This document shows, piece after piece, positions 10,189 through 17,930 of a stretch of DNA of 64,000 bases. Both the position numbers and the translations under genes were made by a program. Positions within the stretch are counted from its first letter, which is position 1, and every line of letters starts with the position of its first letter. Location of the stretch: NCBI GenBank assembly GCA_951812755.1, contig OX638329.1:2093339-2157338 (forward strand), in the 5' to 3' direction. This DNA comes from an uncultured Latescibacterota bacterium (lineage in GTDB: Bacteria; Latescibacterota; UBA2968). The notes beneath the pieces were generated by a model. That model ran no database searches. It saw only the letters and a program-made list of their open reading frames with translations, and had not been told where the DNA came from.

Positions 10189-10220
10189 GAGAGGGGCTGG
10201 GGGCTGGCACCACCATTTAA

Positions 10221-10264
10221 CAGGCGCCTATCGGGTGTATCTATCCGTCGGCGCCTATTTTTTT
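10221..10264 (+). terminator. Rho-independent terminator after the GWxTD gene
   Basis: The stem AGGCGCC/GGCGCCT with inner CGG/CCG pairing is followed by ATTTTTTT. It separates the GWxTD gene from the second DUF6785 gene, which must have its own promoter or depend on readthrough. Confidence 0.82.
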
Positions 10265-10339
10265 CTTGAGCCTTATCTATCTTTTGCCGTATGTATATAC
10301 CCGGTATTCGCGTCATAACCCTTCCCTCTTTATCAATTC

Positions 10340-12322
10340 ATGGCTCAATTACAAAACGTTGAAACTTTAGAGACAGAGAACCCGGTCCGCAAGACCGCTG
10401 TATTGGCGATGGTAGGTACGCTGGTATTTGCGTGTGCGATGTCAACCTATGTGGAGTTGAGCACGCGATCCGGTCTCCTGGCAATGTCCAATCTGCCAAT
10501 GACCGTATTATTGCCCTTTGTATTCTGGCTTTTGGGCAATTCGGTATTGAAACGTTATTGGCCCCAGTTGTCCCTGTCCGCAACAGAGATGCGGGTGCTA
10601 TTTTGCCTCTTGTGGGTCGGCGGCTTGTTTGCCGGTTTTAACTGGGCAACACAGTGGGCCGGCATGATGGCTGCGCCGCGTTATTTTGCCTCGCCGGAGA
10701 ACCGATGGGAAGAACTGTACTTTGACGATTTGCCCAACTGGATGCTGCCGTTAAACACTCCGGGTGTAGTCGATGGCTTCTATCAGGGAATATGGTCCGG
10801 CGTGCCCTGGGGCGCGTGGTTGGGACCGATTTTTTGGGCGGGGTCCATCGCCCTGGCAATCACAGCCATTGGCCTGGGATTAACCGCATTATTTCAAAAA
10901 CAATGGGCGCAACACGAGCGATTGGTCTATCCCCTCGCCGAAGTATCCCTGGAACTCACCGAAGGATTTGATCGAAAACCGGGGTGGCCTGCCTTTATGC
11001 AAAACAAGGCATTTTGGGCGGGATTTTTTATCGCAGCAATACCCCTCTTGTGGAACATCGGAGAATACTTCATCCCCGATTTTCCCCGCATTGCAATTTT
11101 TGACCCCATGTTCGGACGAACCGGACGCAGAGGCGCGCCCCTATCCCGGTACTTGCCGCCATTTGCCTTCTCCTACCGCATCCTGCCCACGCTAATGGGA
11201 TTTACTTTTCTGTGCGACCTGAACATCCTGTTCAGCATCTGGTCGGTTTATCTCGTAGGACTGGGGGCACAATACGCCATGAATCGCGTGGGGTTCACAG
11301 TGGGTATGAGCGGGCAAGAAGCCGATGCGGGCGTCATCGTGAATCTTTTCTCGAACGGGGCAATGCTGGGACTGGCTCTCTGGGCGATATGGGCAGCACG
11401 CGGGCATCTGAAACGCGTCTGGAGACAGGTTCGCAGCCCAGTTGCAGGAGAAGCCTCCGAGACAATGATCCTGTCTCCGCGTAGCACTTTGCTGGCGCTT
11501 GCGGGTGGGTTGATCTATATGGCATTCTGGCTTTATCAGTCCGGAAACAGCCCATCAACACTGATATTGTGGATGGCAGCATTCTGGATTGGCCTTTTTG
11601 TATCGATGAAGCTTGTGGCTGCCACAGGTTTCGCCTATTTATTTCCCTTTTGGGCAGGAGGAACAACCATACTGGGCGATATGTTTGTGGGCACGCGCAA
11701 TATGTCCACACCCACGCTGGTAAGCACGCATATGGTCAATCACCGTTTGCTGGCGGGCTGGCGCGTACCAACGGCGCTACCCAATATAGAACGGACGATG
11801 GCGAGATCCACAAAGACAAACCGATTGATCTGGATCGGCGTACTCCTCGGTGTGATCATTGGCGCTTCTTATACGGTCTGGCTGTGTTATAACTGGGGCG
11901 GTGCCAGCTTTCATTCCTGGGCATTAGAAGGTTCGGCGAGAGAACGGTACAATATCATCGCCGGAGCAGTTGGCGATACGGATCGATCTGTTCCAGATAT
12001 AGAAAAGACCGGCGTGTATTTATTGGGTACCCTGGGTGCGCTAATATTTGCCGTACTTCAGGCGCGGATCCCCTGGTGGCCCATCCATCCCATGGGATTG
12101 ATGGTGATGTATAGCTGGTACATGCGCATTTATATTCTGGACATTTTCTTAGTATGGCTGGCCAAGCTGCTGGTGCTACAATTCGGAGGGATCTTGCTCT
12201 ACCGGCGGGTGCGCCCGTGTTGTTATGGATTAATCGTGGGGTTTGTATTTGCAATAGGAATCGCATTCCTCGTAGATGTAATCTGGTTCCCCGAGCAAGG
12301 GCACGGGATTCACGGGTGGTAA
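10340..12322 (+). CDS. DUF6785/DUF6784 family multi-pass membrane protein (copy 2)
   Basis: The 660-aa protein starts at ATG 10340; no good Shine-Dalgarno is visible, and the terminator of the previous gene ends 75 bases upstream. It is collinear with copy 1: LSATEMR after the second helix, SPENRW (about 115), KQWAQHERLVYPL (about 190), GWxPxAL-like helices, WWPIHPMGLM (about 577), then LQFGGILLYRR and the ending GIHGW. About 14-16 membrane segments are predicted by eye. Inference: a carrier with a substrate related to that of copy 1. The adjacent 80-aa membrane gene follows after 22 bases and is probably co-transcribed. Confidence 0.8.
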   Translation: MAQLQNVETLETENPVRKTAVLAMVGTLVFACAMSTYVELSTRSGLLAMSNLPMTVLLPFVFWLLGNSVLKRYWPQLSLSATEMRVLFCLLWVGGLFAGFNWATQWAGMMAAPRYFASPENRWEELYFDDLPNWMLPLNTPGVVDGFYQGIWSGVPWGAWLGPIFWAGSIALAITAIGLGLTALFQKQWAQHERLVYPLAEVSLELTEGFDRKPGWPAFMQNKAFWAGFFIAAIPLLWNIGEYFIPDFPRIAIFDPMFGRTGRRGAPLSRYLPPFAFSYRILPTLMGFTFLCDLNILFSIWSVYLVGLGAQYAMNRVGFTVGMSGQEADAGVIVNLFSNGAMLGLALWAIWAARGHLKRVWRQVRSPVAGEASETMILSPRSTLLALAGGLIYMAFWLYQSGNSPSTLILWMAAFWIGLFVSMKLVAATGFAYLFPFWAGGTTILGDMFVGTRNMSTPTLVSTHMVNHRLLAGWRVPTALPNIERTMARSTKTNRLIWIGVLLGVIIGASYTVWLCYNWGGASFHSWALEGSARERYNIIAGAVGDTDRSVPDIEKTGVYLLGTLGALIFAVLQARIPWWPIHPMGLMVMYSWYMRIYILDIFLVWLAKLLVLQFGGILLYRRVRPCCYGLIVGFVFAIGIAFLVDVIWFPEQGHGIHGW

Positions 12323-12344
12323 TCTATTTCATGAGAGGAAAACT

Positions 12345-12587
12345 ATGAAGACGCTCTTGCTGATCCTTGCTATAGGCGTTCTGATTGCATGGCAAATAGT
12401 GGGATATATCAAATGGCGGAAAGGTCAAATGTCTTTGCGTCGTTTTATAGGTTCTCTTGGTGGTTTTATATTGTTACTTGTATCTTTTGCATTGCCCTTG
12501 CCTCCAAAATGGACTCTGGGAATACTCATAGCAGCTACAATCATATTTGGAATAGCCTGTTTCAGAGACAAGCGCACTCAGGGCTAA
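12345..12587 (+). CDS. Small three-helix membrane protein
   Basis: The 80-aa protein starts behind GAGAGGAAA. It has three hydrophobic segments (about 3-24, 36-52 and 57-74) separated by a basic loop (KWRKGQMSLRR), and ends in a charged tail FRDKRTQG. I do not recognise the family. Its position right after a DUF6785 gene, with no promoter space, suggests an accessory subunit or a protein needed with that carrier. No homologue follows the DUF6785 copies at 5711 or 54296. Confidence 0.6.
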   Translation: MKTLLLILAIGVLIAWQIVGYIKWRKGQMSLRRFIGSLGGFILLLVSFALPLPPKWTLGILIAATIIFGIACFRDKRTQG

Positions 12588-12588
12588 G

Positions 12589-12615
12589 GGGACCGATCAC
12601 TCGGTCCCTTTCTTT
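12589..12615 (+). terminator. Terminator between convergent genes
   Basis: Perfect 8-bp stem GGGACCGA/TCGGTCCC with loop TCAC, followed by TTTCTTT. It begins two bases after the small membrane gene's stop and lies 10 bases before the end of the convergent sigma-factor gene. Confidence 0.85.
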
Positions 12616-12625
12616 AGTATGCGCT

Positions 12626-13771
12626 TCAATGCAAGTGACGGAATCGGAGGTCTCGAAAAGCTGTTTTACATTCCCACACATTCAGCGCGATCGGTCCAGA
12701 TTGATAGCTAAAATCGGTCACCTGATTGACCAACTTACCATCAATATATGAAGTAAGAGACGCGCCCCGGGCGGCAATTTGTACATCGTATTCCTGTCCA
12801 TGCTCAATGGGATAATTGACCACACTGAGCTTTGTTAGTCCCTCTGGAGTAACCTTGCTAATGGCGACAGCCTGCCAGCCCAATAAGAAATCCAGCAAAT
12901 ACCAGCCCCGCTCGTCCTCGGACATTCGGAAGAAAACCTGAGCATTGCCGCCAGAAATGGGCGTAATGAGAAGCGACAGTTCATAACTTCCCCAGGAAGA
13001 ATTACCTGTGATAAGCGGGGAATCGTTGTCACTTGAGGGGCCTGCTTCACCCACGATACCATCATCCGTACGCGTCCAAACGCGATGCAAAGACGCTTCG
13101 GTATATCCCTTTGCGGGTCGCCAATCTGCCAATCCATCACCCTGGATCAATTTCTGCCAGTGGATAACCCCTCTCATTCCGCTAATGACTCTGCGCCCGT
13201 AATCCTCCTGATTTTCCTGATCTACAAGTGTTTCATTTTCCATGACTAAAAGCCTCCTTTTGAGTTGTTTCCTCGACCTGTGTAACCGACTCTTGACAGT
13301 ACCCACCGGAATACCGAGGATACTGGCAATCTGATTCTGATGTAATCCGACCAGATAAAACAGCGTAGTAACCATGCGATCCGCTGGAGAGAGCAATTTG
13401 AAAGCCCGCTTCAGATCAGATGCGTACTGTGGTTCCACCCTTTTCTCAGGATACATAAACTCAAGCTGTTGATATTCCTGCACCCTTGATAATCCCCGTG
13501 CCTCAAGGGTTCGCTTTCTCACCCATTTGAGAGCCACGTTACGCGCAATGGTATAAAGCCAGGATGAGAATTTGCCAACATCATCGAGCTGGTTGAGATT
13601 CCGATAGGCAAGAATGAATGTTTCTTGCGTGGCATCTTCGGTATCATCAGCATCTTGCAGCACGGCCCATATAACCCCAAACACCAGAGATCGGTGCTGG
13701 TTAATCAGATCGGCAAATGCTCTCTCATCGCCACCACAGGCTTTGTCGACCAACGTCTTGTCGCTTGTCAT
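12626..13771 (-). CDS. ECF sigma-70 factor fused to a LamG/DUF1080-like domain
   Basis: I place the start at ATG 13771 (MTSDKTLVD), with GGAG seven bases upstream; a TTG ten codons earlier is possible. The product is 381 aa. Region sigma-2 is about 10-85 (DAxQETFILAY, FSSWLYTIARN) and sigma-4 about 120-175 (LSPADRMV, GIPVGTVKSRLHRSR). The C-terminal ~180 residues have no membrane helix and read like a concanavalin-type beta-sandwich of the DUF1080/3-keto-disaccharide hydrolase kind (SWGSYELSL, FFRMSEDERGWYLL, YIDGKLV, FRDLRFR). No anti-sigma gene is adjacent. The extension may sense a carbohydrate or hold the sigma inactive; this is inference. Sigma part near certain; C-terminal fold moderate. 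Confidence 0.88.
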   Translation of the reverse strand: MTSDKTLVDKACGGDERAFADLINQHRSLVFGVIWAVLQDADDTEDATQETFILAYRNLNQLDDVGKFSSWLYTIARNVALKWVRKRTLEARGLSRVQEYQQLEFMYPEKRVEPQYASDLKRAFKLLSPADRMVTTLFYLVGLHQNQIASILGIPVGTVKSRLHRSRKQLKRRLLVMENETLVDQENQEDYGRRVISGMRGVIHWQKLIQGDGLADWRPAKGYTEASLHRVWTRTDDGIVGEAGPSSDNDSPLITGNSSWGSYELSLLITPISGGNAQVFFRMSEDERGWYLLDFLLGWQAVAISKVTPEGLTKLSVVNYPIEHGQEYDVQIAARGASLTSYIDGKLVNQVTDFSYQSGPIALNVWECKTAFRDLRFRHLH

Positions 13772-13863
13772 CAGAGTACTCCGATTCGCGCGTTCATACA
13801 ATAGATTCAGTTTTTGTCATAAGGTTCACGAATTTTTCACAACTAACATTTCTCCTCGCCCAA

Positions 13864-13902
13864 GTGTTCATTTTCGGACACCACTGTATCAAAATCAGAC
13901 AC
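13864..13902 (+). promoter_or_regulatory. Two upstream activator-like inverted repeats
   Basis: GTGTTCATTTTCGGACAC (13864-13881) and CTGTATCAAAATCAGACAC (13884-13902) are imperfect dyads of the GTGTnC-N6-GnACAC type. They lie 65-105 bases before the sigma-54 promoter, where an enhancer-binding activator would sit. The same pair occurs at 38889-38927 with the same spacing to its own promoter. No activator gene is in the window. Confidence 0.65.
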
Positions 13903-13965
13903 TTTTTTAGACGCGAAATTCAGGTGATTTTCGTAACTTGTTGTAATTTCAATATTTGGATTTTC

Positions 13966-13980
13966 TGGCATAATTTTTGC
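13966..13980 (+). promoter_or_regulatory. Sigma-54 (-24/-12) promoter
   Basis: TGGCATAATTTTTGC has GG and GC elements exactly 12 bases apart, matching the TGGCAC-N5-TTGC consensus. Predicted start is near 13992, before the methyltransferase ATG at 14028. It would drive 14028-20291 (two methyltransferases, two FtsX permeases). A close copy lies at 38991-39005. Confidence 0.8.
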
Positions 13981-14027
13981 TTCATAACGTAATGTATATA
14001 GTACTTACCTCGCAGAAAGAAGACCCG

Positions 14028-14864
14028 ATGAAACACATATCACACCAGACCACTCTAAGAGACGATGCGACGTATGGCCTTGGCGAAATCACGCTTCAGC
14101 ATCCACCCGAAACGTCTCCTATTACCCCAGCCACTCGTATCTCAATCGAGGCAATTGGTGTACACAAACACCTGCTTCACGGCATTGGGATCGATTGGGG
14201 ATGCGGAGGAGGATGTCTCTCCATCGCTGCCAGTCGGATCCCTGAAGTGAACCGCATAATTGGATTTGACATCTCTGAAGAAGATGTAGCGACAGCCAGC
14301 GAGAACGCGCGGTTGAACAGGGTCGAAGCCAAGACTAAATTCATGCGCTCTAACGCCTTCGAGCCGTTTTCCAACACGGATCGCCGTGAACTGGAAAGCC
14401 TGAAAGGAAAAGTGAATTTTATCCTGGCCAACCCACCGTCCAGTGAGAACGATGACGGATTCGAGTACAGAAGAATCGTTCTGCGCGGTGCCAGAGAGTT
14501 CCTTGTAAGCGGAGGGTGTGTATTCCTCAGTATCTCCTACCAGTATGGCATGCCGCGGATCACCAATTTGGAGAAAGACGTCCCGGGATTCCATCACGAA
14601 GGCGTTCTGGCGACCACGGATTGTGTTCCATTTGATCTTGAGCGACCAGACCTGATGCACTGTTTGGAATCATACGCGCTTGAAGAAGATAGAGGTGGAC
14701 TCAAATACACCTTCTGCAACCCGTTGCAACCATCTGAAAGCCTGGACGCTCGAGCCTCTTTGAAGCTGTTCAATCAAACGCAACAAAGCCCCTTGTCGAG
14801 ATGGCAAACACATCTATTCAGATTCCATCTTTTGCAGAAAGGAACGAACACCAATGAACAGTAA
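14028..14864 (+). CDS. Class I SAM-dependent methyltransferase (small-domain type, NPPSS motif)
   Basis: I place the start at ATG 14028; the frame extends 17 codons upstream through a region that is probably the transcript leader of the sigma-54 promoter. The product is 278 aa. SAM motif I DWGCGGGCLSIA lies near 56-67, FDISEEDV near 80, and the catalytic-type NPPSS at 135-139. NPP(Y/F)-like motifs belong to methyltransferases acting on nitrogen of bases, glutamine or related substrates (MTS/PrmC/RsmC kind). The target is unknown. The stop overlaps the next methyltransferase's start by 11 bases, which implies translational coupling. Confidence 0.8.
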   Translation: MKHISHQTTLRDDATYGLGEITLQHPPETSPITPATRISIEAIGVHKHLLHGIGIDWGCGGGCLSIAASRIPEVNRIIGFDISEEDVATASENARLNRVEAKTKFMRSNAFEPFSNTDRRELESLKGKVNFILANPPSSENDDGFEYRRIVLRGAREFLVSGGCVFLSISYQYGMPRITNLEKDVPGFHHEGVLATTDCVPFDLERPDLMHCLESYALEEDRGGLKYTFCNPLQPSESLDARASLKLFNQTQQSPLSRWQTHLFRFHLLQKGTNTNEQ

Positions 14865-15471
14865 GGACTATTTTGATCGCGTTGCCCAGGACTGGGACGA
14901 AATGCGCGAAAATTTCTTCTCCGATGAAGTCAGAGTGACAGCACTTTCTACCGTCCAAAAAGGCAAAATTGCCGCTGACATTGGCGCAGGCACAGGCTTT
15001 ATCTCTGAAGGTCTGATACAGGCGGGCCTTCAGGTCATCGCAGTTGATCAGTCTGAAGCAATCCTGAAAGAAATGAAAAGAAAATTTGCGGACATTGAGA
15101 CAATTGACTATCGCGTTGGACAAGCCCAAAACTTACCCATTCCTGATGAAACAGTTGACTATGCTTTTGCCAACATGTATCTCCACCACGTTGAATCCCC
15201 GCCAGAAGCAATCGCAGAAATGGTCCGAATCCTGAAGCCGAGCGGTAAACTGGTGATCACGGACCTGGATGAACACGAATTTGACTTCCTGCGAAAAGAA
15301 CACCACGATCGCTGGATGGGTTTCAAAAGAGCAGATATCGCAGAATGGTTTCAGGGAGCGGGACTGACAGAAATACGTATTGACAGCATCGGTACGTGTT
15401 GCGAAGCGCAGTCGAGTTGTGGCAGCGAGTTTGCCAGTATCGGGATATTCATAGCTTCGGGTAAGAAATAA
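14854..15471 (+). CDS. Class I SAM-dependent methyltransferase (Methyltransf_11 type)
   Basis: The 205-aa protein begins inside the end of the previous gene, with AGAAAGGAACG upstream. Motif I is ADIGAGTGFIS (41-51), followed by VDQSEAIL, and motif IV/post-IV YLHHVESPPEAIAEMVRIL with LKPSGKLVITDL. The C-terminus carries a TCCEAQSSCGSE cysteine cluster. Such Cys-rich tails occur in small-molecule or metal(loid) methyltransferases linked to ArsR regulators; an arsenic or corrinoid role is possible but not shown. The paired methyltransferases precede two permeases in what looks like one sigma-54 operon. Confidence 0.8.
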   Translation: MNSKDYFDRVAQDWDEMRENFFSDEVRVTALSTVQKGKIAADIGAGTGFISEGLIQAGLQVIAVDQSEAILKEMKRKFADIETIDYRVGQAQNLPIPDETVDYAFANMYLHHVESPPEAIAEMVRILKPSGKLVITDLDEHEFDFLRKEHHDRWMGFKRADIAEWFQGAGLTEIRIDSIGTCCEAQSSCGSEFASIGIFIASGKK

Positions 15472-15507
15472 TCACTGGTTATGCTGCGCGTCAAGACGGG
15501 GGCCAAA

Positions 15508-17919
15508 ATGATCTTGAGTTATCTCCGCACATCTTTCCGCAATCTTTTTCGGCATCGCCTTTACACGCTCGTCAACATCCTTGGCCTTGCCGTGGGGATG
15601 GCGGCTTGTATCCTCGTCGGTCTGTTTTTGCAGCACGAATTCAGCTATGACGCCTATCATCGGGACATAGACCGCATTCATCGCGTAATGCGGCTTGTAC
15701 ACCCATCAGGTGGCGGCCTCCCATACTATCCATTCGGCACTCAATATCGGGCTGGCTCCACACTTGTTGATGAATTGCCCGAAATTGAAGATATGACCCA
15801 CTTCATCACTCGGCCTATGTGGGCTGGTCTTGAAGACCGCGGCTTCGATGTGCGCGGCACCGTTGCCGATCCCAATTTCCTGCGCTTTTTCACCTTTCCC
15901 TTGATTGACGGAAGCCAGCCACCCGAATTAACGCCTGGATCCGTCTATATCACCGAAAGTTTTGCACAAAAGCTCTTTGGCACCACAGACGTTATTGGTC
16001 AAACCCTCAAGATTTACTACAAGTGGGTAGAAGGCGACTTCTATATCGGCGGTATTCTCCGCGACCAGCCAACTGCCACATCGGGTGAGTTTGTGTTTGA
16101 CCTGTTAATCACTTATGAAGGAACCTCTGGTCCCGGAAGTCCACCATGGGGAAGGCAATGGTCTCCCACAACAAAATTCCTCGTTCTAAAAACCTTTGTT
16201 CGGCTCGCGCATGATGTTTCCCTGTCATCTCTTCGCCCCAAGCTCCATGAATTTGCACGCCGCCATCTGGGCAATGGTGCAGATCCGCGTGACACCTACG
16301 ACCTCATGCCCTTGCGTGGTCAGCATTTATATGCCCAACGCGATTTCCAATTACACATGGATGTGTTGGACCAGCAGGACGGTCTTGTGCAGGGGGACAT
16401 CAACCGCTGCTATACTTTTGGCCTTGTAGGGGCAATCATTTTGGCACTGGCATGTGTCAATTTCGTAAACCTATCCACAGCGCGGGGAGCGAACCGCGCC
16501 CTGGAAGTTGGTGTGCGCAAGGCCGTGGGATCCACACGGGGCCAGCTTGTCACTCAGTTTCTCGGAGAGACAATTCTCCTCGCCGGGATATCGGCTATTT
16601 TGGCACTCGCTATTGTCGAGCTTACCCTTCCCATAGTGAACAACCTGCTCATTTCTTCCTTACAGCTAAATGCCTGGTCCGTCGTCGGTGCTGCATTGCT
16701 CGCGCTCTTTGTCGGCTTAACCGCCGGTATCTATCCAGCAGTATTCTTATCATCCTTTGCTGCTGTGCAAGTTCTAAAGGGATCAGGGCAGAAGGTCGGC
16801 AGACGATCCCAGCTTCGGCGAAGTCTGGTAACTTTTCAGTTTGCCATTTCGGTAGCCCTCGTCATTGGTACCCTCATTGCCTGGCAGCAAACAAACTATA
16901 TCCGCACACGCGACCTGGGGTTTGCAAAAGAGGGCTTAATTACAATGCCCCTGATTAAAGAAGATCGACGCTTGCGTGAGCACTTTGAAAGCATTCGAGA
17001 CCGTTTTGAAACAAGTGCCGACGTTTTGGGCGCGACTGTTTCGCTGGCTCCGCCCGGTTATGAAAATAATACTGACCGCTCGTTGGTCAGACGGCTGGAC
17101 CACGCAGATTCCATGAATGTCCACTACCTGTCGGTGGATCACAAATTTACCGAGGTCTATGACATCCCCATCCTTGACGGTAGGCCATTGGCCTTAACTG
17201 ACAAAGACCAATTAAACTTACTCCTGAATGAAACAGCCGCTCAGACATTGGATGACGCAAAACCAGGTACCGTCCTGCGCGTTTGGGGTAGAAATTTCAC
17301 TGTCGTCGGTATTTTTAAAGACTTTCACAACAGCAGTCTGCACAATCCCGTGCGGCCCCTGATGCTTGTATATCGACCCTGGTACGATTACGTCACCGTC
17401 AAAGTGCGTATGGACAACCTGCCAAAAACACTGAATTTTCTCGCATCAGTCTGGAAGGATTTTGTGCCGGCTCACGCCTTCAAATTCCTCTTTGTCGATG
17501 ATTTTTTAAACAACTTCTACCGCGGCGAGATGCGTACCCAGCAAGCCTTCACCTATCTTTCAAGCCTGGCCATTTTTGTCGCCTGTCTCGGTCTTTTGGG
17601 TCTGATTGCCTATACCACAGAAGTTCGCACCAAAGAAATCGGCGTTCGCAAAGTCCTTGGGGCATCATCTGGCGATATTCTAATTCTTCTTCTGAGGGAA
17701 TTTGCAGTAATCATCATTGTCGCAAGCCTGCTGGCATGGCCCGCCGCCTATCTCTTCACCCGGTCCTATCTCGACCGTTTTGCCTACCGAATCGACCTGG
17801 ATCTAGGCGTGTTTCTCGCCGGAAGCCTGCTGATACTTTTGATCGCATTCTGCACCATCAGCTTTCAAGCCATCCGCGCTGCACGCGCCAATCCAGTTGA
17901 CGCGCTGCGTTATGAGTGA
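15508..17919 (+). CDS. FtsX/MacB-like ABC transporter permease (paralogue 1)
   Basis: I place the start at ATG 15508 (MILSYLRTSFRN) behind GGGGCC; an ATG nine codons earlier is less fitting. The product is 803 aa, twice the size of a simple MacB permease. Layout: a cytoplasmic RTSFRNLFRHR leader, TM1 (20-40), a MacB_PCD periplasmic domain (to ~300), FtsX core 1 (TMs from ~300, with EVGVRKAVGS), a second periplasmic part, FtsX core 2 (~690-800, with EIGVRKVLGAS), and the terminal signature NPVDALRYE. Such permeases act with a LolD/MacB-type ATPase on lipoproteins, peptides or drugs, or transmit force; none is encoded nearby. The next paralogue starts 11 bases later. Confidence 0.88.
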   Translation: MILSYLRTSFRNLFRHRLYTLVNILGLAVGMAACILVGLFLQHEFSYDAYHRDIDRIHRVMRLVHPSGGGLPYYPFGTQYRAGSTLVDELPEIEDMTHFITRPMWAGLEDRGFDVRGTVADPNFLRFFTFPLIDGSQPPELTPGSVYITESFAQKLFGTTDVIGQTLKIYYKWVEGDFYIGGILRDQPTATSGEFVFDLLITYEGTSGPGSPPWGRQWSPTTKFLVLKTFVRLAHDVSLSSLRPKLHEFARRHLGNGADPRDTYDLMPLRGQHLYAQRDFQLHMDVLDQQDGLVQGDINRCYTFGLVGAIILALACVNFVNLSTARGANRALEVGVRKAVGSTRGQLVTQFLGETILLAGISAILALAIVELTLPIVNNLLISSLQLNAWSVVGAALLALFVGLTAGIYPAVFLSSFAAVQVLKGSGQKVGRRSQLRRSLVTFQFAISVALVIGTLIAWQQTNYIRTRDLGFAKEGLITMPLIKEDRRLREHFESIRDRFETSADVLGATVSLAPPGYENNTDRSLVRRLDHADSMNVHYLSVDHKFTEVYDIPILDGRPLALTDKDQLNLLLNETAAQTLDDAKPGTVLRVWGRNFTVVGIFKDFHNSSLHNPVRPLMLVYRPWYDYVTVKVRMDNLPKTLNFLASVWKDFVPAHAFKFLFVDDFLNNFYRGEMRTQQAFTYLSSLAIFVACLGLLGLIAYTTEVRTKEIGVRKVLGASSGDILILLLREFAVIIIVASLLAWPAAYLFTRSYLDRFAYRIDLDLGVFLAGSLLILLIAFCTISFQAIRAARANPVDALRYE

Positions 17920-17930
17920 AAGGGGATGTG

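Noticed and set aside
13772-13801. Longer sigma factor starting at TTG 13801
   Set aside because: ATG 13771 has GGAG at the right distance and starts at the usual sigma-2 position.
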